NCBI GenBank assembly: GCA_021825585.1
Contig: JAKAGT010000009.1
Coordinates: 26,915 to 90,914 of the forward strand
Length of the DNA: 64,000 nucleotides
Direction: 5' to 3'
Source of the DNA: Bacteroidota bacterium
GTDB lineage: Bacteria > Bacteroidota > Ignavibacteria > Kryptoniales > JAKASW01
The position numbers were made by a program, and so were the translations under genes. This document shows positions 8,309-17,429 of the stretch, one piece after another (positions within the stretch are counted from its first letter, which is position 1; each line of letters begins with the position of its first letter). Below the pieces are notes generated by a model that saw nothing but the letters and a program-made list of their open reading frames with translations, ran no database searches and was not told the origin of the DNA.

Positions 8309-10186
8309 ATGAGTTTGGAAAGACTTAACGCTGAAACGAGATTCGGATTAGTTCGGAAGATGAGGCTCCTGCTCACCTTGACCTTGATGATGCCGGCGTC
8401 CCTCTTTTCGCAAACTTTCACGGCTTCCGTCAATAACACCACCGTGGGTCTTAACGAGCAATTCCAGATCTCGTTTACCTTCTCGGGACCGAACGTAAAC
8501 GGAGCAAGCGACTTCAACCAGCCCAACTTCAACGGATTCACGGTGGTATCGGGACCGAACCAGTCGAGCAGCATGCAGTTCATCAACGGATCGGTCTCCG
8601 GTTCGATGACCTATACATATTATCTCCAGCCCAAGAGCATCGGGAGGTTCACGATCGGGAGCGCGACGATCGACTACAACGGCAGGCCGATGAGCACGGA
8701 CCCTCTGACGATAACGGTGGTTAAAGGAACGCCGAAGAAGGCCGCCCCGGCCGGGCAGGGGAACACCGGGGTCACCACTCAGGACATCAGCGACAACCTC
8801 TTCATCCTTGCCACTGCAGACAAAAGCGATATTTACCTGGGACAGCAGGTCATCGTCACTTATAAACTCTATACAAGGCTGCCTATTGCCTCGCAACTGC
8901 AGGTTTCGAAACTTCCCTCCTACGAAGGTCTTTGGGCCGAAGAAATCAATCTTCCCGGCCTCATCACTTTCACGACCGAAGTCTATAAGGGAAAAGAGTA
9001 TCGCGTCGGAGTGTTGAAGAGGGTTGCACTCTTCCCCTCTCAGCTTGGGGAGCTTTCCGTCACCCCCATGGTCCTGGATATCCCGGTCCAAGTGCGACAG
9101 AAGAGGTCCGGCGGCGATGTATTCAACCAGTTCTTCAATGACCCGTTCTTCAACAGTTACCAGACGATCGATTACAAGGCGACATCAAACACCATAAAGC
9201 TTCATGTACGCCCGCTTCCCGCCAAAAATGTTCCCAAATCGTTCGCCGGAGCCGTGGGTGATTATACACTCACATCACAGCTCGACACGACGGGTGCACA
9301 GGCGAACGAGCCGATGACTTGGAAGATCAAGCTTAGCGGCGAAGGCAATATCCAGCTGCTGGATATGCCGACGATCAACCTTCCGCAGGGATTCGACCAG
9401 TATCAACCGAAGACATCTCAGCAGATCAACAGAGACGGCACGATTTCCGGCTCGAAAACTTTCGACTATCTTGTGGTTCCGAGGGTCTCTGGAAAAAAGG
9501 TCATTCCACCGATTGAGTTTTCTTATTTTAGCCCGGCAAGAAACTCTTACGTGACTCTTTCAACCCCGTCATACACGGTCGATATCCGGCCGGGAACGGG
9601 CGGCACCGGCACCGAGACGGCGGGCTATTCGAAAGAGGGAATAAAAGTCCTGGGCGAGGACATACGATACATAATGACCTCCACCAACGACCTGCACCGG
9701 ATGGGCACTTCGGATGTTTTCGGAGCAGGCTTCTGGACAGCCACGTTTCTGCCGCTGATCGCGCTCACAGGGCTCGTATCGTACAAGCGAAGACACGACA
9801 AACTTGCCGGCAATATCCAGCTCCTGCGCTACCGCCAGGCGGAGAAGATCGCCCGCTCACGGTTCAAGAACGCGAAGGTACTCATGGAAGCGGGCAACGA
9901 GACCGGATTCTACGCGGAGACATCACAGGCGTTGTTCGGCTACCTAGAGGACAAGCTCCATATCCCGAAATCGGAAATCTCCCTCGATAGAGCAGTCGAG
10001 GATCTCAGAGCCAGAGACGTCGATCCCGGGCTGATAGCAAGCCTGAAGGATTCCATCGAGAAGTGCGAGTTCGCGCGATTCGCTCCGCCCGGCAACGGGA
10101 CCTCGGCAATGAGCGGTATGTACAACGAGCTTTCGCGTGTGATCATCGAATTGGAAAGGTCTCTTTCGGTCAAAAAGCATGCATAG
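8309..10186 (+). CDS. batD: BatD-like BatABCDE operon protein
   Basis: This 625-residue envelope protein is of the BatD family (oxygen-tolerance domain). The ATG at 8309 has GGAG six bases upstream. It gives a 17-residue basic extension before the hydrophobic signal (MRLLLTLTLMMPASLFSQ), so secretion may instead start from the ATG at 8360. Tandem beta-sandwich domains follow (VNNTTVGLNEQFQISFTFSG; LGQQVIVTYKLYTR; DTTGAQANEPMTWKIKLSG), with a membrane helix at about 475-492 (FWTATFLPLIALTGLVSY) and a cytoplasmic helical tail. It overlaps batE by 8 bases. Confidence 0.9.
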   Translation: MSLERLNAETRFGLVRKMRLLLTLTLMMPASLFSQTFTASVNNTTVGLNEQFQISFTFSGPNVNGASDFNQPNFNGFTVVSGPNQSSSMQFINGSVSGSMTYTYYLQPKSIGRFTIGSATIDYNGRPMSTDPLTITVVKGTPKKAAPAGQGNTGVTTQDISDNLFILATADKSDIYLGQQVIVTYKLYTRLPIASQLQVSKLPSYEGLWAEEINLPGLITFTTEVYKGKEYRVGVLKRVALFPSQLGELSVTPMVLDIPVQVRQKRSGGDVFNQFFNDPFFNSYQTIDYKATSNTIKLHVRPLPAKNVPKSFAGAVGDYTLTSQLDTTGAQANEPMTWKIKLSGEGNIQLLDMPTINLPQGFDQYQPKTSQQINRDGTISGSKTFDYLVVPRVSGKKVIPPIEFSYFSPARNSYVTLSTPSYTVDIRPGTGGTGTETAGYSKEGIKVLGEDIRYIMTSTNDLHRMGTSDVFGAGFWTATFLPLIALTGLVSYKRRHDKLAGNIQLLRYRQAEKIARSRFKNAKVLMEAGNETGFYAETSQALFGYLEDKLHIPKSEISLDRAVEDLRARDVDPGLIASLKDSIEKCEFARFAPPGNGTSAMSGMYNELSRVIIELERSLSVKKHA

Positions 10187-10991
10187 AAGAAGAGTGCATA
10201 TCCGTTTGTCAACCAGATTCCTTATCCCCCTCTCGGCAATCGTCCTTTTCACCATTCCTGGGCTCGGATTCGCCGGCGGCGTGTCGGAAAGAGTCCAGGC
10301 CGAAGACCTGGTGAAGCAGGGGAATCAATATTACCAGGACAGGCAATACGAAAATGCGGTAGAGAGTTACCAGAAGGCTATCGCTTTGGGATTCGAAGGT
10401 ACTTCTGTATACTACAACCTGGGGGATGCATACTACCGCGAAGGGAAGATCGGGTACTCCATTCTCTATTACGAGAAGGCGCTGAGGCTCTCGCCCAACG
10501 ACCCGGATATCATTCACAATTTGAGAATCGCAAATTCAAAGACAGTCGACAAGATCGACGCACTCCCGAAGTTCTTCCTGTTCCAGTGGTGGGAAAGCCT
10601 GCTCGCCCTTTTTTCGACAGACGGATGGGCCAGGATTTCCTATGCTTTCTATCTCCTGCTTCTCGTGTCTATCGGGCTTTACTTCTACGCGAAGAGATCG
10701 AACTTGCAGAGATACTCGTTCTTTATAGGCTTCGTCTCCACAGTCTTTCTTGTAATTACCGGTGCGCTCTGGGTTATTAACCTGAACAGAGATCTCAATA
10801 CGAAGGAAGCCATCGTGGTCCAGCCGACCGCGGTGGTAAAACTCTCTCCCGACTCGACCAGCAATGACGCCTTCATAATTCATGAAGGATTGAAAGTGAG
10901 GGAGATGAACAACGTCGGCCACTGGATCGAGATAGAGCTCCAGGACGGCAAAGTCGGCTGGATACAAGACAGCGAAATCAGGACAATATGA
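10179..10991 (+). CDS. batE: BatE-like TPR and SH3 membrane protein
   Basis: This 270-residue protein begins inside the batD stop region. It has a signal or first helix (about 9-27), TPR repeats at about 38-112 (GNQYYQDRQYENAVESYQKA; VYYNLGDAYYREGKIGYSI), two membrane helices (about 146-166 and 176-196) and a bacterial SH3 domain at the end (IHEGLKVREMNNVGHWIEI, then DGKVGWIQDSEI). This is the standard BatE layout and closes the operon; its 3' end meets the convergent GH92 gene after 7 bases. Confidence 0.88.
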   Translation: MHRRRVHIRLSTRFLIPLSAIVLFTIPGLGFAGGVSERVQAEDLVKQGNQYYQDRQYENAVESYQKAIALGFEGTSVYYNLGDAYYREGKIGYSILYYEKALRLSPNDPDIIHNLRIANSKTVDKIDALPKFFLFQWWESLLALFSTDGWARISYAFYLLLLVSIGLYFYAKRSNLQRYSFFIGFVSTVFLVITGALWVINLNRDLNTKEAIVVQPTAVVKLSPDSTSNDAFIIHEGLKVREMNNVGHWIEIELQDGKVGWIQDSEIRTI

Positions 10992-10998
10992 GATTCCC

Positions 10999-13275
10999 TT
11001 ACCGGCTGTAAGAACTGGCCGGCGGCGAATCGGACTTACTGCTTCCCCAATTCTTGTTCGGCTTATTTCCCATTTGAAAAACAAGCGTACTACCTGTCAT
11101 TAATTCTTTCTGTGTAATGTATGGCCGGTTGAGAGACTTGCCGTTCAGCTTCGCAGACTGAATATAGCAATTCCGGTTTGAGACGCCCTTAGCCATTACC
11201 ACGAAGTCTTTTCCATTTCCGACATCGATCCTCACTTTGTCAAACATCGGACTCCCGATCGCATAGACTCCGCTGGCTGGGTTTACCGGATAAAAGCCTA
11301 TCGAGCTGAAGACGTACCATGCTGACATTTGCCCGCAATCGTCGTTGCCGCACAGGCCGTTCGTGGAATCTGTATAGAGCGTCGAAGCCACTTTCCTTAC
11401 CATTTCCTGCGTCCGCCACGGTTCTCCGGCATAGTCGTACAAATATGCGATCTGATGACTTTGTTCGTCTCCCTGCGCATATTGGCCCACCATCCCGGTG
11501 ATATCCGATTGGAACCGGCCGGCGAGAGCACTCGAAGCGCTGAAGAGCGAGTCCAGTTTCACGTCGAACTTCTTGTCGCCTCCGTAAAGCTTTATCAACC
11601 CCTTTGCATCCTGGGGGACAAAGAAACTATAAGGCCATGCGTTCGACTCGGTATACTCATGCGTCACGGCAAATGGATTGAACGGCTCGACCCATTTCCC
11701 GTCGGACAGTCTTCCCTGCATGAACCCCGTCGACGGGTTGAACAGATTCTTGTAGTTCTCCGACCTCTTCATGAAATACTCGTAGTCGGCCTTCCTGTGG
11801 AGAAATCTTGCGACCTGTGCAATGCACCAATCGTCGTATGCGTATTCCAGTGTGCGTGAGACGGATTCGCTCTCTTTATCTGCGGGCACGTATCCGTACT
11901 TCTTGTAGTAATTGATGCCGAACTTGTCCTGCATCGCGCTCTTCTTCATCGCCGTGTACGCCTCGTCCACCTTGAACCCGCGGAACCCTTTCAGGATAGC
12001 GTCAGCGACCACCGGGACGGCGGGATATCCGATCATGGTATTTGTCTCGTTCCCTTCGAGCTCCCAGACCGGAAGCAGCCCCGTCTCTTCATAGTGAGCA
12101 AGCATCGAACGGATGAAGTCGTTGACCCGGTCTCTCTCGACTATCGTGAAGAGCGGATGCTCTGCCCTGAAGGTATCCCAGAGCGAAAACACCGTATACT
12201 GTTTGTACCCTACCGCCCTGTGCACTTTGCCGTCCGCGCCTTTGAAATACCCGTCGGCATCGCTGAAAACGTTGGGCGCCATCATGGTGTGGTACAACGC
12301 CGTATAAAACGTCGCTTTCAGGCTGCTGTCCGGCGTTTCAACCTTTATCCTGCTCAGCTCCTTCCGCCACATCTTCTGCGCGGTTTCCCTCACCTTGTCA
12401 AAATTCCAGCCGGGAATTTCCGTGTCCAGGTCCTTCATCGCGCCTTCAATGCTCGCGGAAGAAATACCGGTCTTCACGTAAATTGTCTTGCCCGCATTCG
12501 TTCTAAATTTGAAGGCACCGATAACATAACGTCCCCTCACATCTTTCCTGCTTCTGACTAACGAGCTGTCCACGTAAAACAACGAGCTCCCGAACGGTCT
12601 GGAGAACCTGGCTGCAAAATACACCCTCTGGTCTTTCGCCCATCCGGTAGAGAACCTGTAGCCGACGATTGTGCTGTCATTGACGATTTTCAGGTATCCC
12701 TCGGTCGTCCTGTCCCAGTTGATCGCGTGTCCGAGATTCAGCACGACTACCGCGTTGTCACTCTGCGGAAATATATATTTCTGGAACCCGGCACGCTCGG
12801 TCGCCGTCAATTGAACTCTTATGTCGAATGACTTCAGCAAAACCGAATAATATCCCGGCTCCGCACTCTCTTCTTCGTGGGAAATCACGGAATGAAGGTC
12901 CAGAAGCTTGGTGGTATCGGCTTCTGAGTTAAGCGTTAGAATGGCGGGCATGAATAGAATGTCACACAAGTCGCCGATGCCTGTTCCGCTCAGATGTGTA
13001 TGGCTGAAACCGATAATAGCGGTGTCCGCGTAATTGTATCCCGAACACCAGTCCCAACCGTCGGTCCCGTTGTCCGGACTCAGCTGGACCATGCCGAACG
13101 GAACCGTCGCACCGGGGAACGCATGACCGTGATCTGCAGTCCCGATGAAAGGATTCACGTATGCGGTCGGATCAGATCCCCTGATTCCCTGCTTGCAGAC
13201 GCCCCTCGAGACGACGAAGGCAAAGAGAAGAAGTGGAATTAGCGGCTTGACTGCATCTCTGAATCTGTAGTTCAT
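10999..13275 (-). CDS. Secreted GH92 alpha-mannosidase
   Basis: This 758-residue glycoside hydrolase family 92 protein has a signal peptide (1-27). The N-terminal domain carries YVNPFIGT, HGHAFPGATVPFGMVQLSPD and FSHTHLSGTG. The catalytic domain holds the acid candidate in LEGNETNTMIGYP (about 408-420) and the C-terminal GNDDCGQMSAWYVFSSIGFYP, with the two Asp residues associated with the base. GH92 enzymes are calcium-dependent exo-alpha-mannosidases acting on N-glycans or mannan. Length is normal for the family. The next gene upstream on the same strand is a GH18-like protein 30 bases away, so the two may be co-expressed for glycan use. Confidence 0.94.
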   Translation of the reverse strand: MNYRFRDAVKPLIPLLLFAFVVSRGVCKQGIRGSDPTAYVNPFIGTADHGHAFPGATVPFGMVQLSPDNGTDGWDWCSGYNYADTAIIGFSHTHLSGTGIGDLCDILFMPAILTLNSEADTTKLLDLHSVISHEEESAEPGYYSVLLKSFDIRVQLTATERAGFQKYIFPQSDNAVVVLNLGHAINWDRTTEGYLKIVNDSTIVGYRFSTGWAKDQRVYFAARFSRPFGSSLFYVDSSLVRSRKDVRGRYVIGAFKFRTNAGKTIYVKTGISSASIEGAMKDLDTEIPGWNFDKVRETAQKMWRKELSRIKVETPDSSLKATFYTALYHTMMAPNVFSDADGYFKGADGKVHRAVGYKQYTVFSLWDTFRAEHPLFTIVERDRVNDFIRSMLAHYEETGLLPVWELEGNETNTMIGYPAVPVVADAILKGFRGFKVDEAYTAMKKSAMQDKFGINYYKKYGYVPADKESESVSRTLEYAYDDWCIAQVARFLHRKADYEYFMKRSENYKNLFNPSTGFMQGRLSDGKWVEPFNPFAVTHEYTESNAWPYSFFVPQDAKGLIKLYGGDKKFDVKLDSLFSASSALAGRFQSDITGMVGQYAQGDEQSHQIAYLYDYAGEPWRTQEMVRKVASTLYTDSTNGLCGNDDCGQMSAWYVFSSIGFYPVNPASGVYAIGSPMFDKVRIDVGNGKDFVVMAKGVSNRNCYIQSAKLNGKSLNRPYITQKELMTGSTLVFQMGNKPNKNWGSSKSDSPPASSYSR

Positions 13276-13305
13276 GGTTGATTCCTTCGATAAAATAAGA
13301 CGTTT

Positions 13306-14349
13306 CTATTTGTGCGACGGCAGTTCTTTCCATATTCCCGGATCTTCCGACCCTAGAACCCAGGAGCAAAATCCTTCGAGACCTCTGTCTCTAACGAGGT
13401 CGTATCTCGCCTTGAAGGTCCGCGTGTCCGTATAAAACACCCACTCCCGAGTATCATCCCGATAGAAATAGAACCATGCGGTGCGGTCGACGGGATCCCA
13501 TTCGATCTTTCCGCCGTAAGTCTCCGCGAGGCGCGCTGCATCTGGTTCGCCGATGGACTGTGCCTCGATCTTCGGTTTTCCCTCGCCGTTGTATGACATT
13601 CCTGCGAACCAGTGATAGCCGTATAACGGGATTCCGAGCATGAGTTTGTCTCTCGGGACGTACTTCAGAGCATAGTCAAGGTTTTCGATTGTCCACGGAT
13701 AACCCGCAACCGGTCCGGGTGGAGTAAGGCCGGTGTGCTGGTCGTAGGTCATGAGGCAGATCATATCGACAGACTTCGCAAGCACGGCGAGGTCGTACAC
13801 GTTCCGCCAGTCCCTGAATATCCAATAACTGAATCCCGTTTGTCCCGGGTAGCCTGGTGCGTTAGGAACCGTAGCAATAGACAGTTTGAGTCCCTCCTTG
13901 TGAAAGGCGTCTGCAGTTTCTTTCACAAGGTTTGAGAGGGCATCTCGATCAGTCCAGCTGATGTTTTCGAAATCGATCTGGATCCCGGCATATCCGTTAA
14001 GCTTGCATTCCCGGATGAGCGATTGAATAAACGGGAGGTGTGCCGGGGAATTTGTCAGAAACTGGTGGAAGGTTTCCGGACCGAAGCCCGTTCCAGTAAC
14101 AATCGGCATTACCTCGACGTGATGTTCCTTCGCAGTCTCGAGTACGAGCGGATCAGGTCCGCCCCATAGCATCCCTTCCTTGTCGACATGGTACCATGTA
14201 GGCACGATGATGTCGATCTTGTTGTAATGTTCGAGAAAGGAATTCACCGAAGCCGAAGACTCCGTCATATAGAAAAGGGACTTGGGCTGCGCCGCAGCAA
14301 CCGAAGCACCCAAAATAAGGAATGTCAAAACGCGTATCATTTTCCCCAT
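13306..14349 (-). CDS. Secreted GH18-family glycosidase (YaaH/SleL-like)
   Basis: The ATG at 14349 gives a 347-residue protein with a signal peptide (1-20, ending SVAAAQ) and AGGAG upstream. The TIM-barrel motifs of GH18 are visible: VPTWYHVDKEG, a catalytic-strand motif GIQIDFENIS (about 118-127, with the final Glu as proton donor), MTYDQH, LGIPLYGYHW and EGFCSWVLG. The layout resembles spore-germination or LysM-associated GH18 enzymes acting on peptidoglycan or GlcNAc polymers rather than classical chitinases. It is co-directional with GH92. Confidence 0.9.
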   Translation of the reverse strand: MGKMIRVLTFLILGASVAAAQPKSLFYMTESSASVNSFLEHYNKIDIIVPTWYHVDKEGMLWGGPDPLVLETAKEHHVEVMPIVTGTGFGPETFHQFLTNSPAHLPFIQSLIRECKLNGYAGIQIDFENISWTDRDALSNLVKETADAFHKEGLKLSIATVPNAPGYPGQTGFSYWIFRDWRNVYDLAVLAKSVDMICLMTYDQHTGLTPPGPVAGYPWTIENLDYALKYVPRDKLMLGIPLYGYHWFAGMSYNGEGKPKIEAQSIGEPDAARLAETYGGKIEWDPVDRTAWFYFYRDDTREWVFYTDTRTFKARYDLVRDRGLEGFCSWVLGSEDPGIWKELPSHK

Positions 14350-14556
14350 GGTATAAACATTCTCCTTCTGACTTCCTTGCTTTGTTCTACTCTCTCCAGG
14401 TTCTTCAAAAGCCCAAAGATGCCGTGCCTTGCGCGACTCTGAAATTATAACCGAATCCCAAGGCAAATCCAAAGATGCCGTGTGACGGTGTTCAGTATGC
14501 ATTCGGCCGAAGTTATCGTGTGGATGGGATCCCATTGTCTTCTTAAATTGTCAGCG

Positions 14557-15414
14557 ATGAAGAACGAAACCCCGTGGGGTCTATATCTGTCCGAGCTTAT
14601 CGGCACGGCACTGCTGCTCCTTCTCGGGCTATCGTTCGTGATACTCGACTTCGGCAAGGGGAGCTTCGTGGTGACCGCGATCCCCGATGCAGGACTCCGC
14701 AGGTTGATAACGGGTTTCCTGTTCGGGTCGACAGGTGCTGCGATCGCATATTCGCGGGTCGGAAAGGTCAGCGGAGCGCACATCAATCCTGTCGTGACGC
14801 TCGCTTTTCATATTAAGGGTAAACTCTCCGCGCGCAATGCAGCCGGCTACATCGGAGCTCAGTTTGCGGGTGCAGTGCTGGGCTCGATCCCGCTGCTGAT
14901 CTGGGGAAAGCGGGGAACCAGTGTGGGTTATGGCGTTACGACGCCGGGGCCGGGATTCACCGTCTGGGAGGCGTTCCTCGGCGAAGTCGTGACGACAATT
15001 TGCCTTGTCGTCGGCCTCTTCACGTTTCTGGGCCACAAGAGACTGCGGAATTATACGCCGCTCCTCTTTCCGTTCCTCTATGCGGCCATGGTCTATCTCG
15101 AAGCACAGGTATCCGGGACGAGCACAAACCCCGCGCGGAGCTTCGGACCTTCCGTCGTGTCGGGAATATGGTTCGGGTGGTGGATTTACTTTCTCGGACC
15201 TCTCATCGGGATGCTTATCGGATTGGGCATTCACCGCTACAGCTGGCTGAAGAAGTTCGAAGTGGAGGTCGCCAAGATTTATCACTTCGAGCACGACATG
15301 TATGGGGTTTTCAAGATGGGCAACAATTGCGACGAGCAGTTGTTCCCTCCAATTGGAGGAAATTCTAAACTCGAAACACTAAACTCTAAACAAATCCGGA
15401 AATCCAAAACGTAA
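14557..15414 (+). CDS. Aquaporin / MIP-family channel
   Basis: The ATG at 14557 starts a six-helix major intrinsic protein of about 285 residues. Both half-helix signatures are present: HINPVVT (about 78) and STNPARS (about 190). LSELIGTALLLLLGLSFV is helix 1. The first motif is NPV rather than NPA, which occurs in divergent MIP channels and affects the pore constriction. The last about 17 residues (from NSKLETLNSK) are encoded by the left arm of the AT-rich inverted repeat, so the C-terminus has been overwritten by the repeat. Substrate (water or small solutes) cannot be fixed. Confidence 0.9.
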   Translation: MKNETPWGLYLSELIGTALLLLLGLSFVILDFGKGSFVVTAIPDAGLRRLITGFLFGSTGAAIAYSRVGKVSGAHINPVVTLAFHIKGKLSARNAAGYIGAQFAGAVLGSIPLLIWGKRGTSVGYGVTTPGPGFTVWEAFLGEVVTTICLVVGLFTFLGHKRLRNYTPLLFPFLYAAMVYLEAQVSGTSTNPARSFGPSVVSGIWFGWWIYFLGPLIGMLIGLGIHRYSWLKKFEVEVAKIYHFEHDMYGVFKMGNNCDEQLFPPIGGNSKLETLNSKQIRKSKT

Positions 15415-15530
15415 ATGTTCAAACCCGATACTTGCCCGGGACAGAATACGATCACTTCAGATTAGCATTTTTGAATTTGGCGTTTTGAATTTGTTTAGGA
15501 TTTCGAGCTTGCAGTTTAGAATTTGACTGC
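15360..15530. repeat. Long AT-rich imperfect inverted repeat between convergent genes
   Basis: The left arm (about 15360-15410, words TCTAAACTCGAAACACTAAA and CTCTAAACAAATCC) is the imperfect reverse complement of the right arm (about 15461-15524, words GAATTTGTTTAGGATTTCGA and CAGTTTAGAATTT). A GC-richer loop of about 50 bases separates them. It lies exactly between the 3' ends of the aquaporin gene and the SpoIIE phosphatase gene, suggesting a bidirectional terminator or a dispersed hairpin element. A relative is at 34551-34709. Confidence 0.65.
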
Positions 15531-16652
15531 CTAGCCCCACCTCTTGACCAATACAAGCGAGAGGTCGTCGCTGCGCGGAGCATCGCCGACGAAGGCGTCC
15601 ACTTCGGCGAGTATCTTTTCTCCGGCGTTTTCCGGCGAGATGCCCGCAGATTTTCCAATGACGGCCTTCAGCCGCTGGTCACCGTAGAAATCATCTTGCT
15701 CGTTGCGCGCCTCAGTAACCCCGTCAGAATACGCGACGAACAGATCCCCCGGCCCTAATTCAATCTCCACTTCCTCAAACTTCGAAGTCTTCAGCAAACC
15801 GAGCGCGGGCGCCCCGCGAGGGAGTTCCTCTACCTTCCCGCTGCGAAGCACCAGCGGTGGCAAATGGCCGGCGTTCAACAGCCGGACCTTCCCCGAATTT
15901 TCCTTCAGTTCCAGGTAAACCAGCGTGGCAAACTTGCTTGGCAGGCTGTCCCGGCAGAAAATTGCATTTATGCGGTTGCCCAGATCGGAAAGCGATTCAT
16001 ACTCGGGCGCGATTGCACGGAGCGTCGATTGAAGTTTCGACATCAGCAGCGCTGCGCCCAGCCCCTTTCCCGCAACGTCGCCGAGCGCAAGTCCGAGTCT
16101 GTTGTTCTCAAGATTTATGTAGTCGACCAGGTCTCCCCCGACGTCGTTGGCCGGGCGCGTGAAAAGCCATACCGACCACCCGGCTATCGTAGGGTTGTCT
16201 TCCGGAAGCAGTGCCTTCTGCACCGTGCGGCCGATTCGAAGCTCGTCATGCGCAAGGAGCTTGTCCTTCAGCTCGAGCATAAGCACCAGAAGCAGGAGGA
16301 GATAGCTTAGCGGACTCGCGTCTATCGTTACATTATAACTACCGGCGCTCCACGACGTGCTTCCCCAGAAGAAGAAGATGATGCTGAGCAATAAGAGAAA
16401 GCGCCGGGCGGGATTAAGTCTAAGGATGAGACTTTTCAATAAGTACCACGATACATAAATAAAACGCTTCACGCGGGGGTACGATTCGAGGCGATGCTGC
16501 GTTTCGGCGTCTATGTAGAAACGGTACAGTTCCTTGAAGTCTCTCCTCAACGACTCGCCGATCTCGCCCTTCCTGAAATCGTTGACTATCGTCTCCCTCA
16601 GAACGTGGTCCCCTTTCCGAGAACCTTTACCTGCCGATTTGTCTTCGATCAT
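15531..16652 (-). CDS. Membrane-anchored SpoIIE/RsbU-type protein phosphatase
   Basis: This 373-residue protein has a cytoplasmic N-terminus (1-75), two membrane helices (about 78-98 and 108-128: RFLLLLSIIFFFWGS; SYLLLLLVLMLELK) and a PP2C-like SpoIIE domain at about 140-370. Metal-binding motifs are NDVGGDLVDYI, LALGDVAGKGLGAALLMS, FVAYSDGVTEARN and SDDLSLVLVK. Such enzymes dephosphorylate anti-anti-sigma factors; no partner-switching partner is next to it. It is read toward the AT-rich repeat. Confidence 0.92.
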   Translation of the reverse strand: MIEDKSAGKGSRKGDHVLRETIVNDFRKGEIGESLRRDFKELYRFYIDAETQHRLESYPRVKRFIYVSWYLLKSLILRLNPARRFLLLLSIIFFFWGSTSWSAGSYNVTIDASPLSYLLLLLVLMLELKDKLLAHDELRIGRTVQKALLPEDNPTIAGWSVWLFTRPANDVGGDLVDYINLENNRLGLALGDVAGKGLGAALLMSKLQSTLRAIAPEYESLSDLGNRINAIFCRDSLPSKFATLVYLELKENSGKVRLLNAGHLPPLVLRSGKVEELPRGAPALGLLKTSKFEEVEIELGPGDLFVAYSDGVTEARNEQDDFYGDQRLKAVIGKSAGISPENAGEKILAEVDAFVGDAPRSDDLSLVLVKRWG

Positions 16653-16851
16653 GCCGAATTCACCCTGAGATGATTCATTCCATTATTCTCACAGAAGATA
16701 ACGGTTGGCCGCGTTACTTGTTTCAACGGGTTGCCCAAACTGGCGTTCTCGGCCAATGCAATCGTAATCATTCGAAGCATATCCCATCATGGAATTCCGC
16801 AATTGCGTCCCTTCAGACCGAATTAACCATGAACACTCAACTTAGTTCGCT

Positions 16852-17424
16852 TCACGCGGATTTGCCCGACAGCCTCCTGATCACGGCCTCTGCCAGTTCC
16901 AGGCCCCCACCGATTCCGATGCCGATAAGAAAACCCTGCGCAATGTCGTAATATATCATTTGTGAGAGACTTACTTGCGGCACCGACGGGATAGACCGGT
17001 ACGCGAGATAAATAATTACCGTCACTACGGCGTAACTCACCGCTAGCAGCGAACTCACAACGAGAAGACGGTCCAGCGCGGCCCGGGAGAGTCTCGGAAA
17101 ATAATACTTTGCAGAGACTATCAATGCCACGCACAAACCCGCATAATAGAGAATGTCCTGCCACAAAATGGCCTGGCCCGCCGATATTAAGAGCATCTCG
17201 TTGAGAATTACGAGAATAAGAACGATCACGATTGCAAGCCACCGGTTCAGATACCTGAAGCCTGAGAGGATCGCACTGCCGATAATTCCGAATGAGAGAA
17301 ACTGAAACACCCCCCTCCCCGCGAGGAATATGCGTTGTTGAAAGAGGAGAAGACCGATCACAACAGCACCCGATGCACAAAAAAGAAGCGCAATGAAGAA
17401 CGGTTTGATTTTTTCACCACCCAT
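16852..17424 (-). CDS. Polytopic membrane protein of unknown function
   Basis: I do not recognise this 190-residue protein. It shows about five hydrophobic segments (residues about 8-28, 38-52, 60-80, 88-106, 120-142) plus a Gly/Ile-rich segment near the C-terminus (GFLIGIGIGGGLELAEAVI), and short basic loops. The start codon lies 5 bases after the stop of the epimerase-like gene, so the two probably form a transcription unit. Confidence 0.75.
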   Translation of the reverse strand: MGGEKIKPFFIALLFCASGAVVIGLLLFQQRIFLAGRGVFQFLSFGIIGSAILSGFRYLNRWLAIVIVLILVILNEMLLISAGQAILWQDILYYAGLCVALIVSAKYYFPRLSRAALDRLLVVSSLLAVSYAVVTVIIYLAYRSIPSVPQVSLSQMIYYDIAQGFLIGIGIGGGLELAEAVIRRLSGKSA

Positions 17425-17429
17425 TTCAT

